A DNA stretch of 5,770 bases, taken from assembly GCA_937906635.1 (NCBI GenBank), contig CALCYP010000026.1:1-5770 (forward strand), read 5' to 3'. Positions 1 to 5,752 of the stretch are shown here, one piece after another. Position numbers and translations under genes: made by a program. The first letter of the stretch is position 1. Each line of letters begins with the position of its first letter. The DNA comes from an uncultured bacterium. GTDB taxonomy: Bacteria; Patescibacteriota; Gracilibacteria; Absconditabacterales; Absconditicoccaceae. The notes beneath the pieces are model-generated. The model was not told where the DNA came from and ran no database searches. It saw nothing but the letters and a program-made list of their open reading frames with translations.

Positions 1-1
1 A

Positions 2-466
2 ATCTACTCACAAACACAAAAACTCACTCCAGAACAAATTTCTGAAGTAGCAGAGTACTGACTTTATGCTCCATCTGCACACAACCAGCAAGCTCGAAAA
101 TATTATATCATTACAAAACAAGAAGATTTAGATTTCTTGTGAAATTTGATGGAACGATGAAAGATGATTCCAACAGCTTCATGAGTAATCTTGGCTTGTT
201 TTGATGAAAATAATATTAGAAGTAAAGAATTTATTGAACAAGATATGTGAGCAAGTATCGAGAATATTCGACTGGCAGCACACGAAAACTGATATTGAAT
301 GGTCCGAGTTTGAACTTATCCACACGAAGAACCAATCAAAGAAATAAAGAAATATTTCAAATTAGATGAAAATATTACACCGTTTGCCATATTACCAATT
401 GGTATTCCAGACTGAGAATCGATGCCAAAAAACATAAAAACTGATTGAAAAATTGAATTTTTGTAA
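2..466 (+). CDS. Nitroreductase family protein, 3' part (5' end outside window)
   Basis: Reading frame 2 is open from the window edge to TAA at 464-466 if TGA is glycine, giving 154 residues. Near the start, about residue 20, is GLYAPSAHNQQARKYYII, which matches the family signature APS..N.Q.W/R.(F/Y).(V/I) that contacts FMN. In the middle, GASIENIRLAAHENGYG matches the dimer-interface helix (D.g...qN..LaA...G.G). The protein ends with FAILPIGIPDGESMPKN, resembling the usual LxxGxP tail. Members are homodimeric cytoplasmic flavoproteins that use NAD(P)H to reduce nitroaromatics, quinones or other electron acceptors; the substrate cannot be told from sequence. Ten of its eleven glycines are TGA, so the standard code would break it into fragments. 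Family members are usually about 170-200 residues, so perhaps 20-40 N-terminal residues are missing at the window edge. No clear terminator hairpin follows the stop. Confidence 0.88.
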
Positions 467-473
467 TTTTTCC

Positions 474-501
474 TTGAAAAGACAATATTTTTTGTTATTA
501 T
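474..501 (+). promoter_or_regulatory. Candidate sigma-70-type promoter of the 47-codon gene
   Basis: TTGAAA at 474-479 is followed after 16 bases by TATTAT at 496-501. An alternative -10, TATATT at 499-504, has a 19-base spacer. The pair lies just after the nitroreductase stop and about 50-70 bases upstream of the ATG at 552, with an A-rich leader between. It fits the consensus well for an AT-rich genome, but such matches are frequent by chance here. The strong ribosome site and the terminator of the following gene make an own promoter likely. Confidence 0.5.
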
Positions 502-538
502 ATTAGACAAATAAATAAAAATTAAACAAAATAAAAAA

Positions 539-547
539 AAGGAGGTG
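539..547 (+). promoter_or_regulatory. Strong Shine-Dalgarno site AAGGAGGTG
   Basis: AAGGAGGTG lies four bases before the ATG at 552 (GGAGG about 6-7 bases before it). It is nearly fully complementary to the 3' end of 16S rRNA. No other start in this window has a comparable site, so it fixes the start of the 47-codon gene and suggests high translation. Confidence 0.85.
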
Positions 548-551
548 TATT

Positions 552-695
552 ATGACAAAAATTTTGAATGGACCAAACGGTCCTTACAAGGATGACGGAG
601 AAAATCTATCTCTAGTCAATCAGACAGGAAACGGTTCTGAAAAAGCACCATCGTCCGAACAAATCGCAAGGAAAATAAAACCAAGTGGCGATTAA
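552..695 (+). CDS. Small hydrophilic protein, 47 aa, unknown function
   Basis: ATG at 552 follows a near-perfect Shine-Dalgarno, and the frame ends at TAA 693-695, directly before a terminator hairpin. The protein is not recognised. It starts MTKILNGPNGPYKDDGENLS and ends ARKIKPSGD. It is hydrophilic and rich in Gly, Asn, Pro and Lys, and has no cysteine, signal peptide or membrane segment. The N-terminal part contains a short NGPNGP motif. Oddly, all six glycines are GGA, GGT or GGC and none is TGA, while neighbouring genes use mostly TGA. The ORF is about 40% GC, also above its surroundings. Promoter, ribosome site and terminator make it an independent, probably strongly expressed unit. The codon use may reflect high expression (avoiding the UGA-reading tRNA) or transfer from a standard-code organism. 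It could be an abundant small structural or regulatory protein or a secreted peptide precursor, but nothing in the sequence decides this. Confidence 0.8.
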   Translation: MTKILNGPNGPYKDDGENLSLVNQTGNGSEKAPSSEQIARKIKPSGD

Positions 696-702
696 TACAC
701 AT

Positions 703-730
703 TGGTGGGGAATATTCCCACCATTTTTTT
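703..730 (+). terminator. Rho-independent terminator
   Basis: TGGTGGG (703-709) pairs with CCCACCA (717-723) around a seven-base loop, GAATATT, and seven T residues follow. It starts eight bases after the stop of the 47-codon gene. It is the clearest intrinsic terminator in the window and should separate that gene from the lepA-like gene downstream. Confidence 0.9.
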
Positions 731-738
731 AAAAAATC

Positions 739-766
739 TTGAATGTAAATCATTTTTCACTAATAA
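739..766 (+). promoter_or_regulatory. Weak candidate promoter for the lepA-like gene
   Basis: TTGAAT (739-744), a 16-base spacer and TAATAA (761-766) would start transcription near 773, about 30 bases before the ATG at 805. A terminator stands just upstream, so the lepA-like gene needs its own promoter if it is expressed. The match is poor and the region is AT-rich, so this is only a candidate. Confidence 0.25.
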
Positions 767-804
767 GTAATCAGGCAATTTATTTTTGTAGTACTCAAAT
801 TTTT

Positions 805-2727
805 ATGAACGATTCTGAAATTTCAAAAGCATTAATATTTGACTGTGTATACGATCCATATAAATGAGTTGTAGCTTATGTAAAAGTGATACAATGAACT
901 TTCAAAATATGAGATAATCTTTATCTAATTCATTCAAAAATCTGATTACAACCAACAGAAGTCTGACACTTTTCTCCAGAATATGTAAAAGATCCAGAAA
1001 TTACAAAATGACAAATCTGATACATAGTTACATGATTAAAATCAGTTCGTGAAGCTCAAATAGGAGACACAATTATATGAGATTATCAGAGGATTAAGAA
1101 GATTGCGGAAGATTTAGAGAAACAACAGAACCAGGAAAAACAAAAATCTTCCGCAACTACGAAATCATCTGAAATCTCCCAATCTTCTGAAATTAATAAA
1201 CTCACATATGATATTATTTGAACTTGCATGAAAATACACAGAGATTTGTGATGATGAATGAGAGAAAATGTTTATAAAAATGCAATTATAAGTTCATTAA
1301 CAAAGAAATGACACGACGTGAAAAGTGAAATTCCGATAAAAATAGCATTTGAATGAGAAAATATATGAAAATGATATATTGATCTAATTATAGATAATAA
1401 AGTCTTAATAGAATTAAAATCAATTTGATTCATTGATAAAAACTGTTTCAAACAAATAAGGACATATTTAAATAACGTAAATATTAATGATTGATTAATA
1501 ATTGATTTTTGATGAAAATCTTTGCTATACAGAAGACTACAAAAAAACTATATACCAAAATCCTCCGAAATCCTCAAATCTTCTGAAATCCCCAAATCTT
1601 CCGAAATCCTCAGCAATCTTCTGCAATCACTCTCAATTCCATGATTTAAGAAGTCAAAGCCTTTTGTATATGCTTGAGTCTATCCAATAGAAACTACAGA
1701 ATACGAAAAACTCAAAGATAGCTTAGCTAAACTTTGCTTGAACGATAGTTCAATTGAATACACAATGGAGGACTCAAAAGCACTTTGATTATGATTTAGA
1801 TGCGGATTTCTGTGAATGCTTCATATGGATATCATCAAAGAGAGACTTTTCAGAGAATTCGGAATCGAAACGATATTTACCACACCGACTGTAGTTTATC
1901 TAATCAAATCAAAAACTCCGGCATTGGAAAAGATAAAATCATGAGCAAATGTGACAGAATTAGCAAAGACATGATATTACAAACAAATAATCAATGATTT
2001 TGAGCCAATCAATCAAAACGATAATATTGACATGACAGTTTGAGAAATTATCGAAAAATATTGAGAAAAATTAAAACTACGAATTATAGCAAGAGCTGGA
2101 TCAGACGTTCCAGAGCAATGAATTATTGATGAAATTTACGAACCAATGGCTGATGTAGAAATAGTTTGACCTCAAGAATACGCATGAGATATCATGCAAT
2201 TGTGCCAAGAATACAGATGAGAAATGAAAAATATGGAACATATCGACCAAACAAGAGTCGTTCGAAAATATATGATGCCAATGTGAGAAATTCTCGTTGA
2301 TTTCTACGATAGACTAAAATCAGCAACAAAGTGATATGCAACAATGAACTATGAATTTAGAAAATATGTAAAATCAGATCTTGTAAAACTTGATATTTTC
2401 TTAAATAACGAAAAAATGGAGGCTCTTTCAATGATTTTGCACAAAAGCAATGCAGTATACAAATGAAGAGAAATTGTCCAAAAATTAAAAGAATTAATTC
2501 CAAGACACTTGTTCGTTATCCCAGTTCAAGCTTGAATTTGAACAAAAATGATAGCAAGAGAAAATATTCCAGCCATGAAAAAAGATGTATTAGCAAAATG
2601 CTACTGATGAGATATTACTCGTAAAAGGAAACTTCTCGCAAAGCAAAAAGAAGGTAAAAAAAAGATGAAGACAATGTGAAGTGTAAATGTCCCATGAGAT
2701 GTCTTCATCAAGATGGTTAGTAAATAA
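805..2727 (+). CDS. lepA: LepA (EF-4) lacking the GTPase domain, with an in-frame GxxExxY-domain insert
   Basis: Under code 25 a 640-codon frame runs from ATG 805 to TAA 2725-2727. Residues 8-95 are LepA domain II (KALIFDCVYDPYKGVV, then GYIVTGLKSVREAQIGDTI). Residues 96-278 are a foreign insert, listed separately. LepA resumes at residue 280 with GFKKSKPFVYAGVYPIETTE, then LGLGFRCGFLGMLHMDIIKE, TTPTVVYLI, MPMGEILVDFYDRLKS, and the EF-4-specific C-terminal domain with AKCYGGDITRKRKLLAKQKE. Intact LepA is a ribosome-binding translational GTPase of about 600 residues. Here the whole N-terminal G domain (about 180 residues, with P-loop and switch regions) is absent; the open frame upstream of 805 back to 733 shows no match to it. 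A stretch at residues 367-445 is about 50 residues longer than in E. coli LepA. The gene is probably a truncated duplicate or a pseudogene, yet it has no stop or frameshift. No good Shine-Dalgarno precedes 805, so the start is uncertain. Confidence 0.87.
1088..1106 (+). repeat. Left terminal inverted repeat of the lepA insert
   Basis: AGAGGATTAAGAAGATTGC is an inverted copy of 1613-1633: AGAAGATTGC pairs perfectly with GCAATCTTCT, and after small offsets AATC and CTCT also match. It marks the probable left edge of the insert, next to the last recognisable LepA domain II residues. Confidence 0.6.
1098..1156 (+). repeat. Hairpin: inverted copy of the 18-bp unit facing a direct copy
   Basis: TTGCGGAAGATTT (1103-1115) and AAATCTTCCGCAA (1144-1156) are a perfect 13-bp inverted repeat around a 28-base A-rich loop. 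The left arm, extended to 1098-1115, is a full 18-bp unit in reverse orientation. The translated loop is a short Gln/Glu/Lys-rich linker. Confidence 0.75.
1144..1197 (+). repeat. Left array: three degenerate 18-bp repeats
   Basis: Three consecutive 18-bp units start at 1144, 1162 and 1180, with a consensus close to AAATCTTCTGAAATCTCC. They encode KSSATT, KSSEIS and QSSEIN. The array joins the left edge of the insert to the GxxExxY domain and matches the array on the right side. Confidence 0.8.
1558..1611 (+). repeat. Right array: three 18-bp tandem repeats (KSSEI)
   Basis: Three units at 1558-1575, 1576-1593 and 1594-1611 (consensus AAATCTTCCGAAATCCTC) differ by only a few bases and encode KSSEIL, KSSEIP and KSSEIL. 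They have the same orientation and reading frame as the left array, so the GxxExxY domain sits between two direct repeat blocks. They also pair with the inverted unit at 1098-1115. Confidence 0.85.
1613..1633 (-). repeat. Right terminal inverted repeat of the lepA insert
   Basis: This stretch begins GCAATCTTCT and ends CACTCT. It is the inverted partner of 1088-1106, with a perfect 10-base block and the rest matching apart from small gaps. LepA homology resumes about six bases further on (I-P-G-F-K-K). In RNA the two ends would pair and close the insert into a large stem-loop. Confidence 0.6.
2625..2727 (+). repeat. Direct repeat copy 1: 3' end of lepA
   Basis: The last 103 bp of the lepA-like gene (codons 608-640 and the stop) recur at 4107-4209 with 102 of 103 bases identical. 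The only difference is T at 2677 against G at 4159, which changes TGA to GGA in the codon between Met and Ser. Both mean Gly in code 25. The two copies are in the same orientation, 1482 bp apart, and flank the ATPase gene. Confidence 0.95.
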
Positions 2728-2731
2728 GATA

Positions 2732-4012
2732 TTATATCAAGTTGTTTATATCTCGTGCTTGAATATGCTGAATTCAGAGATTATCTAGTGGAAGTTTTAT
2801 ATCGTCAAGGCTTATAACATATTTAGGGAAAGAGTCTCTAATTTTTCTCAAATTTCAATATTCTCTTTCTATTACTTTATCATCTGATAGGATATAGCAT
2901 ACTTGAATATATGCTTTTCTTCATTGTTTATCCACAACAAAATCAACTTCATTTGCTCAAATAGTTCAAACGAACACTTTATATCATGCTTGAATCAGTT
3001 GCATAAAAATAAAATTTTCTAATTTTTTTCACAAATATGATTCAATATTTAAGTCACCAAAATTAAAAAATGCTAAATCATTTAAATAGTATTTTTTTTC
3101 TCATTCAAGAATTTTCTTTCATTTTGTATCAAACCTAAAGACTCAGTGAAACATAAATATTTCTTCCAAATAAGAAATATAATTTCATAAAGTCGTAATC
3201 GAAGTATTGATTCACTCTGATTTCAATTTTTTATGTATTGAATTTAATGAATTTAATTTTCAAATATTTCAAATTAAAAAATAAACAATTTTTTCAAATA
3301 AATCAACATCAGTAATCTTGTGCCTAGCAACCACATCTTTCAATATAATTGTATTTTTTAGCGAATTAATATAATTAAGTTTTAATTCATCAGTTTGTAA
3401 GTTGTAAAGCTCCGGTATACCTCCAATATTCAGGTATTGAATTAGTGACTCTTTATTTTTGGTTTTTTTAAATATTCACAAAAATTCATCGTATGAAAAA
3501 GGAAAAATATCAAATGTAATATATCTACCAGATAGATAAGTGGCTAATTCTCAAGATAATAATTTAGAATTGCTACCACTAATTATTATTTCTCAATTAA
3601 AATTTGGATTAGCCCTCAATCAATTTATATATTTTTCCCAATTTTTAATTTCCTGGATTTCATCTATAAATATATAAATTTTCTTATTTAAATCAGCAAT
3701 TTCACCAAAAAAAACATCCAACACATTATGCAATTCTGTATCAGAATTGATAAAAGAAAATTCATTATATTCCATATTTATATACAAAATATTTTTAGGA
3801 TTAACATCTTCGTTATATATTAAATGAGAAATTAATTGTCTTATTATATAACTTTTTCAAGCTCTCCTTTGTCATATTAGGACTTTTATTAAATTTTTTG
3901 TTCCAAATGATTTTATAATGTGTCATATATAATCATTCCTAATAAATCATAAGTCTCAAAGTCATGTAGAATTATACTTATTCAAAATTCATAATATGTA
4001 ATTTTTGTCCAT
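2732..4012 (-). CDS. AAA_14/DUF4143-family ATPase
   Basis: ATG at 4012-4010 to TAA at 2734-2732 gives 426 residues with TGA as Gly, within the usual range for the family. The Walker A motif is G47-Q-R-R-A-G52-K53-S54, with both glycines written TGA. The Walker B strand is IYIFIDEIQ with D117 and E118. A sensor-1-like strand IIISGSNSKLL spans about 142-152, and a likely arginine finger R163 sits in SGRY. The DUF4143 part follows from about residue 200 (GGIPELYNL, then ILKDVVARHKI). The C-terminus has NEVDFVVDKQ and AYIQVCYIL, the degenerate PD-(D/E)XK-like region typical of a subfamily with IQV in place of ExK. Such proteins are P-loop ATPases, often in many copies in anaerobes, and their role is unsettled (mobile or selfish function, or defence, are suggested). 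The gene converges on lepA with four bases between the stops. Twenty-five of about 32 glycines are TGA. It looks intact. Confidence 0.93.
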
Positions 4013-4055
4013 TATACTGGATAAAAATATAAAAAAATAAATTTTATCCAATATA
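3999..4055 (-). promoter_or_regulatory. Three 18-bp iterons and a dyad over the ATPase promoter and start codon
   Basis: Three related sites are present. On the minus strand are TATATTGGATAAAATTTA (4055-4038) and TATAATGGACAAAAATTA (4016-3999, containing the ATG). On the plus strand is TATACTGGATAAAAATAT (4013-4030). The last two overlap and form a dyad: TTTTTGTCCA and TGGATAAAAA, 9 of 10 complementary, around TTATAC. The plus-strand site and the upstream one give a perfect 9-bp inverted repeat, TGGATAAAA (4018-4026) and TTTTATCCA (4042-4050). A protein bound here would cover both the promoter and the translation start, which suggests autoregulation; that is inference. Confidence 0.6.
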
Positions 4056-4077
4056 GTATAAGAATTTCAAAAATCAA
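4050..4077 (-). promoter_or_regulatory. Candidate promoter of the ATPase gene
   Basis: On the minus strand, TTGATT (4077-4072), 16 bases and TATATT (4055-4050) would start transcription about 30 bases before the ATG. An overlapping alternative is TTGAAA (4070-4065) with TAAAAT (4046-4041) at an 18-base spacing. In both cases the -10 overlaps the distal iteron. No Shine-Dalgarno is visible before the ATG. Confidence 0.35.
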
Positions 4078-4106
4078 GAGAATTTAACACCAAACATAAA
4101 AAAACT

Positions 4107-4209
4107 AAGGAAACTTCTCGCAAAGCAAAAAGAAGGTAAAAAAAAGATGAAGACAATGGGAAGTGTAAATGTCCCATGAGATGTCTTCATCAAGATGGTT
4201 AGTAAATAA
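4107..4209 (+). pseudogene. lepA: Detached lepA 3' end (direct repeat copy 2)
   Basis: This is 103 bp of lepA 3' end, including the TAA at 4207-4209, with no gene body in front. The frame continues upstream into unrelated sequence without an ATG. It encodes the RKLLAKQKEGKKKMKTM tail through FIKMVSK, identical in protein to the end of the gene at 2727. The Gly codon at 4158-4160 is GGA where copy 1 has TGA. Like copy 1, it ends four bases before a convergent stop codon, here that of the 491-residue gene. It is probably the native end displaced by the ATPase cassette, or the reverse. Confidence 0.85.
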
Positions 4210-4213
4210 ACAA

Positions 4214-5689
4214 CTAATGTTCTTCATCAAACGTTACAGAGTCCACCAAATATTTTGCCAACTCAATGCGTTGTTCTTGTCTGTAAAAGCTTTTACTAAT
4301 CTTTTTTAAATTATCTACACTGATAATATTTTCATCATCATACATTCCGAAAACACCTCATATAGATCAGTGATCTGATGAGAAGTACAAAGCTTTATCT
4401 CAAATAAAAAATGGCGAGCTATTAGATGTGCAAGTATTCCAATTACGATTTCATGTATTAGCTCATGTCTCCACTCAATCAAAACGAATTTTTATATATT
4501 CTATCAATTTTAAAGTATTTATTGCTTCGGAAAGATTCGAAAATTGTATGTTTAAATTTCAATGTGGATTTGAAGATTTATCTTCAATAATAAATTTTTC
4601 AGAAGAGTTGCGTTTAATGACCAAATTGATATCTCAATTTTTATAAGTGATTGTTTCCTTGTTATCATCACATGATAATTTTCATTCATTCATTTGATTA
4701 CAACAATCAGAATGTGATATGTTGTATCAACTTCTACGTCATTCTTTTCAATGTTGCCTTCTACATTCACGATCAATTAATTGGGAAACGAAATTGGTTT
4801 TCGAATTGCTCAAATTATTTCATTCGCTATCTAATAATTCACCATTGTCACCAATAGCGATTCCATCAGCAATAACTTCGTTACTTGTAGACCCTGAATC
4901 ATTAGAATCATCCGCTTCTAAACTCGTAGGATTTGATAATCATTTTTTAATCCAATAATTTTCAAATGAAAATCATTCCAATGTAGGCTTTCAATCAACA
5001 ATAGAAACCTCTTTTCAATTTTGTTCTCACTTAACAGTGAGAATTATTTTTCAATCAACATTAGTTAAATTAAATTGATTTTGATCATATTTATAATTTC
5101 TATTTCAAATAGGAAATTCAGCAATATTTTGAATTCTAAACTTTTCATTATTTTTATACAAATCATTTACTCACTGATAAATATTTGAGACATCTCAACC
5201 AAGAGCACTTATCACCAATGCAATAGTTTGTGGACCAGGTTTTCAATCAGGATGTGCTCCGACTTTTCTTTGTAAAATTTTAATAAGCATAGAGTCATTA
5301 TCTAAATCAATACCTCATCTTGTTTTGATTAAATCATTTATAGTCTTACCACTTCCATCAGACGTTGGGTCTCAGTTATCATCAAATTTCGCAGAGTCGC
5401 TTTCATATAACAGTTGCAATGCAGATTTCATAGAAAAATTTAAAAAATTTCAAGTAGCAAGACATTGCGAATAAGTTTTTGGTCATCATTCAAAATAGTT
5501 TTTTATCAAGAATATTGACAATTGCTCTTTATTCAAATTTTCTAGTGAATTATCAGCTAAATTATCACATTCTAAATTAGATAATTGTTTTGCATTATCA
5601 ATTGCAGAATTTATCTCATCTATCAACTCTTTTTCATCTGTTGAGTTATTGTCAACTATTTCATTATCGACATCAGTGTATCAAATCAT
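4214..5689 (-). CDS. Unknown protein, 491 aa, with a peptidoglycan-binding-like motif
   Basis: ATG at 5689-5687 (four codons after an in-frame TAA) to TAG at 4216-4214 gives 491 residues with TGA as Gly. The protein is not recognised. It begins MIGYTDVDNEIVDNNSTDEK, an acidic Asn/Asp-rich region without signal peptide or membrane segment. Residues about 139-163, LQRKVGAHPDGKPGPQTIAL and following, resemble the core of PG_binding_1 domains (LQ..LG...DG.fGp.T..AV). A segment around 205-250 (NVDGKIILTVKGEQ, VDGKPTLEGFSFENYWIKKG) looks beta-rich. An Asp/Ser linker near 259-271 precedes a Cys/His-containing part (C309, H313, H326, C329, C330, C340), and the C-terminus is a charged helix ending VTFDEEH. 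Without a secretion signal a cell-wall role is doubtful; the motif may serve a phage-like or structural protein. It has no Shine-Dalgarno but a good promoter. It ends four bases from the lepA remnant. Confidence 0.85.
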
Positions 5690-5723
5690 ATGAATATGTT
5701 AGCATATAAAAATACATTATCTT

Positions 5724-5752
5724 ATTATATACAAAAAAATAAAAAAATGCAA
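5724..5752 (-). promoter_or_regulatory. Candidate promoter of the 491-aa gene
   Basis: On the minus strand, TTGCAT (5752-5747), a 17-base spacer and a perfect TATAAT (5729-5724) precede the ATG at 5689 by about 35 bases. The predicted leader is short and has no Shine-Dalgarno. Runs of A and T surround the site. Nothing else is recognised between 5690 and the window end. Confidence 0.5.

Larger units (their letters stand above)
1088..1633 (+). mobile_element. In-frame inserted element in lepA encoding a GxxExxY / PD-(D/E)XK-like domain
   Basis: The insert interrupts LepA in the linker between domains II and III: IGDTIIGDYQ lies on the left, and IPGFKKSKP on the right, where normal LepA has only a short linker. 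Measured between the outer inverted-repeat ends it is 546 bp, exactly 182 codons, so the frame is kept. Residues about 132-245 of the fusion form the domain: YDIIGTCMKIHRDLGGG, then G151-M-R-E154-N-V-Y157 (the motif that names the family), then GYIDLIIDNKVLIELKSIG, where D193 and E203-x-K205 fit the D...ExK core of the PD-(D/E)XK nuclease superfamily, then IRTYLN and DGLIIDFGGKS. The family's biochemical function is not established. Ser/Lys/Glu-rich arms of 18-bp repeats lie on both sides. No intein splice-site residues are seen. Four of its first glycines, including a TGATGATGA run, are TGA, so it is native to or adapted to code 25. Confidence 0.72.
2625..4106. mobile_element. Putative ATPase cassette bounded by the lepA 3' duplication
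   Basis: Between the two lepA 3' ends lies a unit of about 1.48 kb holding a single gene, the AAA_14/DUF4143 ATPase on the minus strand, and its upstream region. The layout resembles elements that integrate at the 3' end of a conserved gene and carry a substitute end, leaving the displaced native end on the far side. No integrase, transposase or terminal inverted repeat is visible, so a duplication by unequal recombination is also possible. Which copy is the original cannot be decided here. Confidence 0.45.

Noticed and set aside
316..510. Minus-strand 64-codon ORF
   Set aside because: It is antisense to the nitroreductase frame, has no ribosome site and shows no recognisable domain.
1144..1611. 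CRISPR-like or spacer-repeat array
   Set aside because: The 18-bp units are directly adjacent without spacers and are translated in frame as KSSEI peptides.
1088..1633. Intein in LepA
   Set aside because: There is no Cys/Ser/Thr-type N-extein junction with blocks A and B and no C-terminal His-Asn followed by Cys/Ser/Thr; the borders are repeat DNA.
1502..1997. Short plus-strand ORFs at 1502-1690 and 1800-1997 under the standard code
   Set aside because: They are out-of-frame shadows of the lepA frame and show no protein homology, while the code-25 frame matches LepA and the GxxExxY domain.
2728..4106. Classical insertion sequence
   Set aside because: There is no transposase and no terminal inverted repeats at the cassette ends; the 103-bp duplication is far longer than usual target-site duplications.
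4428..4958. Three plus-strand ORFs opposite the 491-aa gene
   Set aside because: They are antisense shadows; the minus frame is open for 491 codons with a promoter and TGA on glycine-like positions.
2..5689. UGA as tryptophan (code 4) or selenocysteine
   Set aside because: TGA falls on invariant glycines in Walker A and LepA motifs, is far too frequent for selenocysteine, and TGG is used for Trp.
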